Assembly (NCBI GenBank): GCA_963836905.1
Contig: CAWIKY010000006.1
Span: 806,001 to 870,000, forward strand
DNA: 64,000 nucleotides
DNA from: CAWIKY01 sp963836905
Lineage (GTDB): Bacteria > Pseudomonadota > Alphaproteobacteria > Caulobacterales > Hyphomonadaceae
Direction of reading: 5' to 3'
Position 1 is the first letter of the stretch. Every line of letters starts with the position of its first letter. Shown here piece by piece: positions 55,479 through 63,874 of this stretch. Position numbers and translations under genes: made by a program. The notes beneath the pieces are model-generated. The model searched no databases, was not told where the DNA came from, and saw only the letters and a list, made by a program, of their open reading frames with translations.

Positions 55479-56711
55479 TCAGGCCAGCTTCCTTGCACCG
55501 ATGACATGCCAGGCAGCCTTGCGACCGTAATCCTCGCCTTCGTCGTCTGCCGCGTCGGGAAAGACATCCTTGTCGACGACGGCGGCGACCCCGTCATGAA
55601 TAAGCTCGTTGGAGGAGAAACCGGCCTTCTTCATCCAGTCGTCCAGATCGATCTCGTGCATCTTCGTCCAGAACGGTTCGTTATTGTTGAACGCATCCCA
55701 GTCGCGCATCGCCTGTTCGAACAACGGCATGGTGTCTGAATATTGCGGCTGTTCCACATGCAGCACGATACCGCCATCGGCCAGCAGGCGACGTGTTTCG
55801 GCGAAGATTATCGGCATGGTCTTGTAGCTGGTTTCGTGCAGGAACATCGTCGACTGTACCCAGTCGAAGCTGCCATCGTCGAACTGCGACAGGTCCGTCA
55901 CATCGCCCTGAATGAAGGTGACGTTGTCGATGCCCATGGATTTTGCACGGGCCAGCCCGTAGCGCAGCATCGGCGCGCCGACATCCACGGCAACCACGTC
56001 CGCATCCGGGAAGGCCTGCGCAATCGGAAGCACGTTGTGGCCGAGACCGCAGCCGATATCGAGAATGCGCTTCGGCTTGAAATCAGGCCCGAGATTGCGC
56101 TTCACCCATTCGGCAACGGCCACACCGCCGCCATCGTTGAACCGGCCGAGCATGCCGCCGGTCGTCGCGAAAATCCCGGCATCGTAATTGGCTGGGCCGG
56201 TGATATCGCCCGGTACGTTCTCGAAATGATAGCTGCCCGGCATGCAATGATGATCGATGGCCGTGACCGCGCGGGGCAGGGGCATGGCCGGGTCAAGTTG
56301 CAGACGGTCATCGCCCTCTGTCAGCGCCGCAGCCTGCGCGTTCAGACGCTCGGCCTGGCGCAGTGTGACCCAGCGTCCGGCCTGCTGACGGCTTTCCATC
56401 GTGCCGCGCCGCAGGGCTGACCACCATTGCCATACGGGGTCCTTCATCAGCGCCTTGCGAACCTCGTTGCGGTGTTTGAAGTCGCGGCCGTTTTCCTTCT
56501 TGAAGGCAGGTTCGACCCGGGCCGCGAAGGCTTCAGCGACGCCCGGCATGATGCGTGTCGAAAGATGACGGTTCATCTGCGCGAGGAAATTGAACCGGGC
56601 GATCTCGTCATGCGAGGTCTCCGGATAGACGTCATGGCGACCAACCACGCGGTAGTCCGGCGGACCGTCATACACAGGCTTGTTTTCCGGGAAGCTGGCG
56701 GTATCGGCCAT
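55479..56711 (-). CDS. SAM-dependent methyltransferase, class I
   Basis: A 410-residue protein from 56711 (MADTASFPENKPVYDGPPDYRVVGRHDVYPETSHDEIARFNFLAQMNRHL) behind AGAGGAG. The N-terminal 190 residues are an extra helical domain with GSYHFENVPGDITGPANYDAGIF. The Rossmann core has RILDIGCGLGHNVLPIAQAFPDADVVAVDVGAPML, VTFIQGDVTDLSQFDDGSFDWVQSTMFLHETS and LLADGGIVLHVEQPQ. Its substrate is unknown. Divergent from the HapK-like gene across an operator-like palindrome. Confidence 0.92.
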   Translation of the reverse strand: MADTASFPENKPVYDGPPDYRVVGRHDVYPETSHDEIARFNFLAQMNRHLSTRIMPGVAEAFAARVEPAFKKENGRDFKHRNEVRKALMKDPVWQWWSALRRGTMESRQQAGRWVTLRQAERLNAQAAALTEGDDRLQLDPAMPLPRAVTAIDHHCMPGSYHFENVPGDITGPANYDAGIFATTGGMLGRFNDGGGVAVAEWVKRNLGPDFKPKRILDIGCGLGHNVLPIAQAFPDADVVAVDVGAPMLRYGLARAKSMGIDNVTFIQGDVTDLSQFDDGSFDWVQSTMFLHETSYKTMPIIFAETRRLLADGGIVLHVEQPQYSDTMPLFEQAMRDWDAFNNNEPFWTKMHEIDLDDWMKKAGFSSNELIHDGVAAVVDKDVFPDAADDEGEDYGRKAAWHVIGARKLA

Positions 56712-56732
56712 GAAACGTCTCCTCTTCAGCTT

Positions 56733-56748
56733 AAAAGATATATCTTTT
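56733..56748. promoter_or_regulatory. Operator-like palindrome, copy 2 (AAAAGATATATCTTTT)
   Basis: A perfect 16-bp palindrome located 22 nt before the methyltransferase ATG and 61 nt before the HapK-like ATG, so it can control both divergent transcripts. It shares the GATATATC core and A/T flanks with the site at 51064-51080. Confidence 0.6.
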
Positions 56749-56808
56749 CGTTTGAAAGCCAATGCCTCATCATGCCAGACTTGCGGCAGAAAGAGGAGAC
56801 CTTACCCC

Positions 56809-57126
56809 ATGGCGACGAAAATTGTGGTTCTGTTCAATCTGAAATCAGGCGTGGAGGTCAGCGACTATGAAAAATGGGCGCGCGAGACGGACCTGCCGAC
56901 CGTCAACAGTCTGAAGTCGGTGGGCCGGTTCGAGGTTTTCCGTTCTACCAGTGTGCTGGGTTCGGACACCGCACCGCCCTATCAGTACATTGAGATCATC
57001 GATGTCGAAGACATGGAAGACTTTGGCGGCGAGGTCGGCACCGACCACATGCAGAAGGTCGCTGGCGAGTTTCAGGGCCTGGCCGATAATCCTGTCTTCA
57101 TACTGACTGAGCAGATCGAGCACTGA
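56809..57126 (+). CDS. REDY-like HapK family protein
   Basis: A 105-residue ferredoxin-like protein: MATKIVVLFNLKSGVEVSDYEKWARETDLPTVNSLKSVGRFEVFRSTSVLGSDTAPPYQYIEIIDVEDMEDFGGEV. This is the REDY/HapK pattern (VLFNLKxGVxxxDYExWAxxxDLPTVxxLxSV), found near sterol and aromatic degradation genes and in prodigiosin-like pathways. The start at 56809 follows GGAG; the longer frame from 56680 is out of family. It begins the plus-strand operon with the SDR 2 nt downstream. Confidence 0.9.
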   Translation: MATKIVVLFNLKSGVEVSDYEKWARETDLPTVNSLKSVGRFEVFRSTSVLGSDTAPPYQYIEIIDVEDMEDFGGEVGTDHMQKVAGEFQGLADNPVFILTEQIEH

Positions 57127-57128
57127 TC

Positions 57129-57965
57129 ATGGTGCGACTGGAAGGAAAGACGGCTGTCATCACCGGCTCCGGTCGCCGCAAGGGTCTGGGGGAGGCCATT
57201 GCGAAGCGTCTGGCAGATGACGGCGCAAACATCGTGATCTCGGATATCGGAACGAGCCGGGACGCGGCCACCGGCGCAGACCATATCGGCACAACTGACG
57301 AGATGGAATCTATTGCTGAAGAGTTGCGCGGCCACGACGTGTCTGTGTCAACCTGTATTTGCGATGTGCGGTCGCTCGGCGATGTCCGCGCGCTGGCCGA
57401 ACATGCAAAGAACACGCATGGCAGCCTCGATATCTGGGTCAACAATGCCGGTATTGGCTACATCATGAAGCCGCTTCTGGAGGTGACCGAAGACGACTGG
57501 CGCGCAGTGATCGACGTCAATCTGACCGGGGCGTTCTTCGGTGTGAAGGCCGCCGCCGAAGTCATGGTTCCGCAAGGGACTGGCGGGCGCATTCTGAATG
57601 TCGCAAGTCAGGCCGCCAAATCCGGTTTTCCGCATGCGCAGGCCTATACCTCCTCCAAACACGGGCTTGTCGGGCTTGTCAGGTCGGCGGCCGTCGAACT
57701 GGGCGGGCACGGTATAACCGTGAACAATGTCTGCCCGAACCATGTGACGACGGGGCTGGGGGCCTGGCAGAACGAGTATTTCGCCAAGGTGACAGGGGCG
57801 GACTCTGTCGAGGCCTACATGAAGGCGATGGCTGCCCGCATTCCGATGGGGCGGCCGGGCCTTCCCGAAGACACGGCCAATGCGGTCGCGTGGCTCTGTT
57901 CGGATGAGGCGCAATATATCACGGCGGAAAGCATGAACGTTTCCGGCGGCGAGGAGCCACACTGA
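57129..57965 (+). CDS. Short-chain dehydrogenase/reductase
   Basis: A 278-residue SDR (MVRLEGKTAVITGSGRRKGLGEAIAKRLADDGANIVISDI). TGSGRRKGLG cofactor loop, Asp at the end of strand 2 (ISDI), suggesting NAD(H). LDIWVNNAGIG, catalytic Ser in ILNVASQAAKSGF and YTSSK. The lid segment (TTGLGAWQNEYFAKVTG) is long. C-terminus GGEEPH. Overlaps the next gene by 1 nt (TGATG). Probably oxidises a hydroxyl of the cluster's unknown substrate. Confidence 0.93.
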   Translation: MVRLEGKTAVITGSGRRKGLGEAIAKRLADDGANIVISDIGTSRDAATGADHIGTTDEMESIAEELRGHDVSVSTCICDVRSLGDVRALAEHAKNTHGSLDIWVNNAGIGYIMKPLLEVTEDDWRAVIDVNLTGAFFGVKAAAEVMVPQGTGGRILNVASQAAKSGFPHAQAYTSSKHGLVGLVRSAAVELGGHGITVNNVCPNHVTTGLGAWQNEYFAKVTGADSVEAYMKAMAARIPMGRPGLPEDTANAVAWLCSDEAQYITAESMNVSGGEEPH

Positions 57966-58450
57966 TGCGCGCCTTGCCGCTGGTTCCGTTCCTGTTTCTG
58001 ACCGCGTGCGTCACGCCCGCGGTACCGGTTGCGAACGATCTTGCGGCTCTGGAGAGCTTTTCAGACACATGGCGCGCCGCGTACCAATCGGCCGACTTTG
58101 TCGCCATGCGCGATCTTTATGAACCGGACGCCTGGTTGATGACGCGCGATCAGCCAGCGCGAGAAGGGCGCGACGCAATCCTCGATTATTTCCGCGCCTC
58201 ACGCCAATCCGGCGCCGAAGCTGTCATCGTGTTCGAACGCGAAGATCGCGTGATCGATGGTGATTATGCCTTCCAGATCGCGCGATGGTGGCTGGAAAGC
58301 CCCGAGGCGACGGGTGAACCGATCCGTGACTCAGGCCGGTCGATGGTGATTTTCAAACGCGGGTCAGATGGCACATGGCGGCTTTGGCGCGACATCGACA
58401 ACAACACGCCGGATGTGACCTTTCCCATTCCGGAATCACTGCTGGACTAG
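57965..58450 (+). CDS. SnoaL/DUF4440-like lipoprotein
   Basis: A 161-residue protein with a lipobox (RALPLVPFLFLTACVTPAVP) and an NTF2-like domain: LESFSDTWRAAYQSADFVAMRDLYEPDAWLMTRDQPAREGRDAILDYFRASRQSG and GDYAFQIARWWLES, ending SMVIFKRGSDGTWRLWRDIDNN. The W-x(n)-D pattern matches DUF4440/SnoaL folds, which bind small hydrophobic ligands or act as cyclases. Translation is coupled to the SDR. Confidence 0.88.
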   Translation: MRALPLVPFLFLTACVTPAVPVANDLAALESFSDTWRAAYQSADFVAMRDLYEPDAWLMTRDQPAREGRDAILDYFRASRQSGAEAVIVFEREDRVIDGDYAFQIARWWLESPEATGEPIRDSGRSMVIFKRGSDGTWRLWRDIDNNTPDVTFPIPESLLD

Positions 58451-58453
58451 ACA

Positions 58454-59365
58454 ATGATCAACCTTCCAACTGACCCTGCACCAAAAGACTTTCGCTGGCC
58501 GAATGGCGGTACGCTCGCCCTCTCTCTGGTGGTGAATGTCGAAGAGGGTGCTGAACGGCGGATCGACGAGGGCGATGGCCGCCCCGAGCCGGTCGACGAA
58601 CTGGGTGCGGTCCCGGGCAAACCGATCCGCATTCACGGCAATGAGAGCAATTATCAGTACGGCATCAACCGGGGTGCGCCGCGCATTCTCCGGCTGCTCG
58701 ATCAAGCGGGCATGCCCGCGACGTGGACGGTTTGCGGTCAGGCACTGGAAAAAGCGCCCTGGCTGGCAAAGGCGATTACTGCCCGCGGGGATGAGCCCTG
58801 CAATCACGGCTATAAATGGGCGTTCACAGCATTCATGGACGAGGCCGAGGAACGCGCCTTCATCGAAAAGGGCACGCGAAGCATCGAGGCAACGTGCGGA
58901 CGCCGACCGAATGGCTGGCTGTCACGTTATCTGCATACCGACGTCACCCGGCGCATTCTGGCCGAGCAGGGCTACGCCTATCACATGGACGACTATTCGG
59001 ACGACTTTCCGTACTGGGCGCAGGTGGACATGGGCGATGGCACGAGCAGGGCGATGGTCATCCTGCCTTATGCGATTGATTCCAATGACATGAAGTTCTG
59101 GCTTGCCCCGGCCTTCACCGCCGACATGTGGCTCGATTACGCGCGTCGCACTTTTAACTGGCTGCTGGAAGAATCAAGACGCGACGGTGCGCGGATGATG
59201 TCGCTCGGGTTGCACCTGCGCATCATTGGCCGTCCGGGCCGCATCGGCGCCTTCGAACAGTTCCTGTCGCACGTGAAGGCGCATCCGGATGTCTGGGTCG
59301 CCAAACGCGAGGACATCGCCGCTCATTTCGCCGAACATGTTGCCAAACCGGAGCAGGAAAAATGA
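58454..59365 (+). CDS. Polysaccharide deacetylase/PuuE-like amidohydrolase
   Basis: A 303-residue NodB-fold protein. FRWPNGGTLALSLVVNVEEGAERRIDEGDG, with the Asp of the usual motif replaced by Asn-Val-Glu-Glu as in PuuE/HpPgdA relatives, GAPRILRLLDQAGMPATWTVCGQALEKAPWLAKAI, DEPCNHGYKW and PNGWLSRYLHTDVTRRILAEQGYAYHMDDYSDDFPYW. These resemble allantoinase PuuE and related C-N hydrolases of cytoplasm rather than chitin deacetylases. Overlaps the next gene by 4 nt. Confidence 0.88.
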   Translation: MINLPTDPAPKDFRWPNGGTLALSLVVNVEEGAERRIDEGDGRPEPVDELGAVPGKPIRIHGNESNYQYGINRGAPRILRLLDQAGMPATWTVCGQALEKAPWLAKAITARGDEPCNHGYKWAFTAFMDEAEERAFIEKGTRSIEATCGRRPNGWLSRYLHTDVTRRILAEQGYAYHMDDYSDDFPYWAQVDMGDGTSRAMVILPYAIDSNDMKFWLAPAFTADMWLDYARRTFNWLLEESRRDGARMMSLGLHLRIIGRPGRIGAFEQFLSHVKAHPDVWVAKREDIAAHFAEHVAKPEQEK

Positions 59366-59982
59366 AGACACTTCTTTGCGCGCTCGCTGCTTTCGCAGTC
59401 TCGGCCCTGCCGGCTACGGCAGACACGCTGGCCGAGTTCGCCGCCGACACCACCGGAAGCTGGACGAGTGTCGAACAGTCTGCGAGCCCCGACTATGCCT
59501 GGATCGAGAGCGATACACGCCAGATCTGGACCGATCGGGACGACGGCGTCTGGTTTTATCAGGAAAATGCCTCGATGGGCGATAACCCGGACAGCGAGCC
59601 AACCGCAGATGCCAAATCCAAACCGTATTTCCAGATCGTCATTCAGGCGCGCGATCTGGGAGATGGCGATGTTCACACAACCAGCTGGCGGCTCGACCGG
59701 GCTGCTGGCGCTGATATCCATGCCGAAATGCAAAAGCCGGATGTCGCTTTCAAGCCTGAATGGCTGACCGAGGTTGCCTGCATGGGACGGATGCAGCGGG
59801 TTGGGGCAGGCTATTGGGAGGGCGGGTCGACCTGCCCGAACACCTATAAGGGCGGCGTGAAGGTGGAAAGCCGGACCATTCGTGCGCCGGGTCTCTACGT
59901 CAACTGGGACCGCGGCTTCAACGCCGAGGGGGAGCATATCTGGGGCCCTGCGTCCGGCGGCTATATTTTCAAGAGAAAGTAG
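59362..59982 (+). CDS. CpcT/CpeT-like exported protein
   Basis: A 206-residue protein with a signal peptide (MKTLLCALAAFAVSALPATA, cleavage before DTLAEF). The rest matches the chromophore-lyase CpcT/CpeT layout: TTGSWTSVEQSASPDYAWIESDTRQIW, DGVWFYQENAS, PYFQIVIQARDL, CMGRMQRVGAGYWEGGSTCPNTYKGGVKVESRTI and HIWGPASGGYIFKRK. In non-phototrophs this barrel probably binds a tetrapyrrole or other hydrophobic ligand; role unknown. The identification is from the pattern. Confidence 0.8.
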   Translation: MKTLLCALAAFAVSALPATADTLAEFAADTTGSWTSVEQSASPDYAWIESDTRQIWTDRDDGVWFYQENASMGDNPDSEPTADAKSKPYFQIVIQARDLGDGDVHTTSWRLDRAAGADIHAEMQKPDVAFKPEWLTEVACMGRMQRVGAGYWEGGSTCPNTYKGGVKVESRTIRAPGLYVNWDRGFNAEGEHIWGPASGGYIFKRK

Positions 59983-60030
59983 ACGGAGACGGGCGGTATT
60001 CGCCGCCGTCCATTATCGGAGGGAATGACA

Positions 60031-60699
60031 ATGAAAAAATTTCTCTGGACCGCGTTGCCAGCGGCTCTGCTGTTTGCAGCCTGCGGGAATGTCGGGACTG
60101 TCCCGGACGAGCCTGCGGTAGAAGTGGAGACGTCGACGGCTGATGAAACCGCGCCGGTCGCGGTCGATACCGCTGATGCGACAGAGCCTGTGGTGGAGGC
60201 AGAGGCGACTGACAAGAACCCGCTCGATCTTCGGCGGACAACGCTTATTGTCAGTGACATCGAACAATCGCTCGCCTTCTATCGCGATGCGTTGGGGATG
60301 ACGGTCGAATACGATCAGGAACTGACGTCCCCCGGACTCTCAACCCGGCACGAGGCAGACGGAACGAACCGTTCCCGGCTGGTTCTGCTCAGGGCCAACA
60401 ACAACTTCATCGGCATGCTGGGGCTCTGGCAATTTCTCGATCAGTCGGAAAAGGACATGGCCGAGCCGGATGCCGCAGACTTCACACCCGGTGAGATCGT
60501 GCTTTTGTTCAACTCGGAAAATCTCGATGTCACGTTCCCTGCCGCAGCAGGCGTAGAGGGCGTTACCGTGATCGGTGAGCCCAAGGAACGGCGGTATCCG
60601 TCTCCCGAGGGCGACATTATCGTCAACGTCTCGATGCTGGTTGATCCGGACGGCCATACGGTCGAGCTCAACCAGCTCATCTTCGATCCGCGCATGTGA
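60031..60699 (+). CDS. VOC-family lipoprotein
   Basis: A 222-residue protein. The start at 60031 is set by GGAGGG 7 nt upstream. Lipobox MKKFLWTALPAALLFAACG, then an acidic Glu/Val/Thr/Ala-rich tether (VEVETSTADETAPVAVDTADATEPVVEAEATD), then a VOC domain: LRRTTLIVSDIEQSLAFYRDALGMTVEYDQEL and VSMLVDPDGHTVELNQLIF. The tether is strikingly like that of the carbonic anhydrase lipoprotein. End of the HapK-SDR plus-strand operon. Confidence 0.88.
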   Translation: MKKFLWTALPAALLFAACGNVGTVPDEPAVEVETSTADETAPVAVDTADATEPVVEAEATDKNPLDLRRTTLIVSDIEQSLAFYRDALGMTVEYDQELTSPGLSTRHEADGTNRSRLVLLRANNNFIGMLGLWQFLDQSEKDMAEPDAADFTPGEIVLLFNSENLDVTFPAAAGVEGVTVIGEPKERRYPSPEGDIIVNVSMLVDPDGHTVELNQLIFDPRM

Positions 60700-60724
60700 T
60701 GGCCTGACTGGCTTGGGTGTGTTC

Positions 60725-60752
60725 CCTGTTCCGTTCTTGAGAACGGGACAGG
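60725..60752. terminator. Hairpin between convergent genes
   Basis: A 12-bp stem CCTGTTCCGTTC / GAACGGGACAGG (one G-U pair) with a TTGA loop lies between the VOC lipoprotein and PilZ genes. There is no clear T-run on either side, so termination strength is uncertain. Confidence 0.55.
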
Positions 60753-60783
60753 CGAGCGCTCAGTCGGTAGCTGCGCCTGTCTG

Positions 60784-61383
60784 TCAGACAAGTCCCCGGC
60801 GCGTGAAATCGACAGCAAAGCCTTCCGGCAGATAGCGCGCGACACGCCCGGTCTGCGGGCCAAGCTTGACCGTTTCGCCAACCATCGGGCGCTTGTCGCG
60901 GGTCGCCAGACCTGCACCGACAAACGACATGTCGATGACCTGGCAGCTGATTTCGCGGCCGTCTTCCAGAATGGCTTTTACTGTGCCGCCGCCCTGAACG
61001 CGCTCGGCGCGCCGTTCTTCATCCAATCCGAGCTTGTCCTTGTTGGTCAGCCAGGTCAGCTGGTCGGCCAGCTTGTCGCGGCGGGCAGGAGACGCGTCGG
61101 ACTCGACAACTGCAATGCCCCTTTCGGCGCGAACAACAATGCCTGAAATTCGGCCAAGGCTCTCAATATAGGCAATAAGACGTTCGCCGCGGTGCAGGGC
61201 GCGGTCGCTGCGAAAAGAAAAGCCGCCCCCGGACGCCGAGACTGTCTCACCTGCGCATTCCTCGCCGTTCTCGAGCATGAATCGCATAGGGAGCTGCACG
61301 GCGACGCGCTGCCACCTGCGGCGATCCTTTCGCAGTCCATTCGCACCCGGTCCGGGCTCTGCGTCTTCGTGCAGAGGCTTCAT
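60784..61383 (-). CDS. Tandem PilZ-domain protein
   Basis: A 199-residue protein from 61383 (MKPLHEDAEPGPGANGLRKDRRRWQRVAVQLPMRF). Two PilZ domains are visible. The first has RRRWQR and ETVSASGGGFSFRSD. The second, after about residue 110, has KAILEDGREISCQVIDMSFVGAGLATRD, with the DxSxxG half-motif. RxxxR plus (D/N)xSxxG is the cyclic-di-GMP binding set, complete mainly across the two domains. It is a likely c-di-GMP receptor affecting motility or envelope. Convergent with the VOC lipoprotein. Confidence 0.88.
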   Translation of the reverse strand: MKPLHEDAEPGPGANGLRKDRRRWQRVAVQLPMRFMLENGEECAGETVSASGGGFSFRSDRALHRGERLIAYIESLGRISGIVVRAERGIAVVESDASPARRDKLADQLTWLTNKDKLGLDEERRAERVQGGGTVKAILEDGREISCQVIDMSFVGAGLATRDKRPMVGETVKLGPQTGRVARYLPEGFAVDFTRRGLV

Positions 61384-61504
61384 TACGACGCCCTTCAAGT
61401 GTCCAGCTTTCAGCCTTATCGCGACATGGTTCACAAATCTTTGCCAGACTTCGGAAAAGCCTTAAGCTTGCTTGCATAACGATAATACCGAGGGAGATGG
61501 GCGT

Positions 61505-63145
61505 ATGGCGACGGGTAGAAAAAGCTATGATTTCATCGTCATCGGGGCAGGCAGTGCAGGATGCACACTGGCCGCGCGCCTCAGTGAAGATGAGCGGGTG
61601 TCAGTGCTACTGATCGAGGCGGGCAAGAAGGACAAGAGCCTTCTCATCCGCATGCCGGCCGGTGTCGGCAATCTTCTCAAAGAGAAGAACAATCATAACT
61701 GGGGGTTCTGGACCGAACCGCAGGAGCATATGGATGGTCGCAGCCTGTTCTGGCCGCGCGGCAAGGGATGGGGCGGCTCATCTTCGATAAACGGCATGAT
61801 CTATATTCGCGGCCATGCGCGCGACTATGACCAGTGGCGGCAGATGGGGCTGGCGGGCTGGAGCTATGGCGATGTCCTGCCCTACTTCAAACGCTCGGAA
61901 GGATATGAAGGCGGCACGGACGACTTCCACGGCGGTGACGGGCCGCTACACGTTTCTGACAGCCCGCTCAGTGCACCACTCTATCAGGCCTTCATCGATG
62001 CCGGGCGGGGAGCAGGATATCCTTTCACCAAGGACTTCAACGGGGCGCAGCAAGAAGGCTTTGGCCCGTATCAACGCACCATCAAGGACGGCGAACGGGC
62101 GAGTGCATCTTTCGCGTATCTGCGACCCGCGCTGGAACGCCCGAATCTGGATGTGATCTCCACCGGTCGCGTGACCCGTATCCTGACCGAAAAGGGCAGA
62201 GCGACCGGCATAGCCTATACGTCCGGCAAGGGCGGTCAGGAAGAAACGGTCGATTGCTCTGGCGAGATCGCCCTGTGTGCCGGAGCGGTACAGAGCCCGC
62301 AGATCCTTCAGCTTTCCGGTATCGGCGCGGCCGATGACCTGCGCAAAAACGGTATCAACGTTGTTCTGGATCAACAAGACATCGGCAAGAACCTTCAGGA
62401 CCATCTCGATGCAACGGTAATTTACGCCTGCCCGGAGAAGGTGACCGCGTATTCCCAACAGGCGGGCATGAAGAAGATAGGTGTCGGGCTGAATTACATG
62501 ATCCGCAAGAAAGGCCCGGGACGGGACAATTTTCTGCAGGCAGGCGCATTCCTGAAGTCACGCGAAGGACTGGACCGACCGGACCTGCAGATACATTTCG
62601 TCAATGCTGCCGTACTCGATCACGGGCGGACCGCCTTCGAGGGTGATGCCTTCACGGTTCATGTCTGCCAGTTGCGCCCGGAAAGCAGGGGTCATGTCGG
62701 GCTTAAAAGTGCCGATCCGTTCGACGATCCGCTGATCGACCCGAATTATCTGGCGGCCGAGGAAGACCGTCGGGTCATGCGCAAGGGCATTCAGATGATG
62801 CGGGAGGTCTGCGCGCAAGCCGCGCTGACCCGCTATAAGGGCGAAGAAGTTCTACCGGGTGCGCACGTTCAGACAGATGCAGAGATCGACGCCTTCCTGC
62901 GTGCCAAGGGCGAGACAATCTATCATCCGGTCGGTACCGTCCGCATGGGCAGTGACGACCGCGCACCGCTGGACGAGACGCTGAAGATGCGTGGACTGGA
63001 TGGCTTGCGGGTTGTCGATGCTTCGGTGATGCCGACGCTGATTGGCGGAAACACCAATGCCCCGACCATCATGATTGCCGAAAAGGCGGCCGACATGATG
63101 CTGGGAAAGGCCGCGCTCGCGCCCCGCGAAACCGAACCCGCCTGA
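61505..63145 (+). CDS. GMC-family FAD oxidoreductase (choline dehydrogenase-like)
   Basis: A 546-residue flavoprotein. FAD motif YDFIVIGAGSAGCTLAARLSEDERVSVLLIEAG, GMC signature 1 WPRGKGWGGSSSINGMIYIRGHARDYDQW, signature 2 GAVQSPQILQLSGIG, and the catalytic His in YHPVGTVRMG with Asn in IGGNTNAPTIMIAEKAADMML. The start at 61505 is supported by GAGGGAG. Oxidises an alcohol; betaine pathway genes are absent, so an aliphatic or terpene alcohol is as likely as choline. Confidence 0.95.
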   Translation: MATGRKSYDFIVIGAGSAGCTLAARLSEDERVSVLLIEAGKKDKSLLIRMPAGVGNLLKEKNNHNWGFWTEPQEHMDGRSLFWPRGKGWGGSSSINGMIYIRGHARDYDQWRQMGLAGWSYGDVLPYFKRSEGYEGGTDDFHGGDGPLHVSDSPLSAPLYQAFIDAGRGAGYPFTKDFNGAQQEGFGPYQRTIKDGERASASFAYLRPALERPNLDVISTGRVTRILTEKGRATGIAYTSGKGGQEETVDCSGEIALCAGAVQSPQILQLSGIGAADDLRKNGINVVLDQQDIGKNLQDHLDATVIYACPEKVTAYSQQAGMKKIGVGLNYMIRKKGPGRDNFLQAGAFLKSREGLDRPDLQIHFVNAAVLDHGRTAFEGDAFTVHVCQLRPESRGHVGLKSADPFDDPLIDPNYLAAEEDRRVMRKGIQMMREVCAQAALTRYKGEEVLPGAHVQTDAEIDAFLRAKGETIYHPVGTVRMGSDDRAPLDETLKMRGLDGLRVVDASVMPTLIGGNTNAPTIMIAEKAADMMLGKAALAPRETEPA

Positions 63146-63156
63146 GGCCTTGCCCG

Positions 63157-63699
63157 TCAGTGGTTGCTGGCGACAAGCCTGAGATGTTCCGATGACATCT
63201 GTATCTCCGGCGGATGAACCGCACTGATCTGGTGACGCCAGATCGGCCGTCCATTCAGCCGCGAGTCGTCGCCGACAATCTGGTAGAGACCGAGAATACG
63301 GTTCGGGCGCAGGCTTTTGGTCTCGAGCGGAGCCAGTGCGATCTCGATATCGACACTGCCGCCGGACAAAAGCTCGCCGCGCGCACGGATCAGTCCGGGT
63401 GCTGTGCCAAAGCGAACCGCATCGAGTTGCGCCGTAACCATGGGCATGTCGCGGCCCCGCCAGAGCGCCATGAAGTCATGATCGGTCAGATCGCGGCCCA
63501 GCGCCTTGCCGAGCGCCGATCCTGCCAGACGGAAAGGCCAGATGCCCCCGTCAACGCGCTGCAGCACGAAGAGATTTCCGAGAATCGCCGTGAAGTCGCG
63601 TACCTTTGGCTCCCTGTGCTCCGGTCCGGCAGCCTCGTTCATCCGCTTCCACGCGTTCAGCATGGCGCGTGTATTCTGGTGCAGGCCGCGCTCATTCAT
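63157..63699 (-). CDS. PAS-domain (PAS_5-like) regulatory protein
   Basis: A 180-residue protein starting at 63699 (MNERGLHQNTRAMLNAWKRMNEAAGPEHREPKVRDFTAILGNLFVLQRVDGGIWPFRLAGSALGKALGRDLTDHDFMALWRG), with AAAGGA upstream. The RLAGS...GRDLTxxxFxxLW pattern is the alphaproteobacterial PAS_5 type. The second half (MSSEHLRLV) is short, with no output domain. Members often occur next to PilZ genes, as here one gene away, and may take part in cell-cycle or envelope control. Confidence 0.85.
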   Translation of the reverse strand: MNERGLHQNTRAMLNAWKRMNEAAGPEHREPKVRDFTAILGNLFVLQRVDGGIWPFRLAGSALGKALGRDLTDHDFMALWRGRDMPMVTAQLDAVRFGTAPGLIRARGELLSGGSVDIEIALAPLETKSLRPNRILGLYQIVGDDSRLNGRPIWRHQISAVHPPEIQMSSEHLRLVASNH

Positions 63700-63874
63700 T
63701 CGCTTGTCCTTTCGGGACGCATTCGGGTCAATCGGCAAGCGATCCGCAAAAGACGGGCCATTCTGTAAACGGAATATCCACAGACAGCGGTCTAGAACGG
63801 GTCAGGCTTCGCGTATCCGGGGAAAGCGGCATCAGTCTTGCTTGCCCAGAGACGAGTTTGATTGGAGACGCCAC

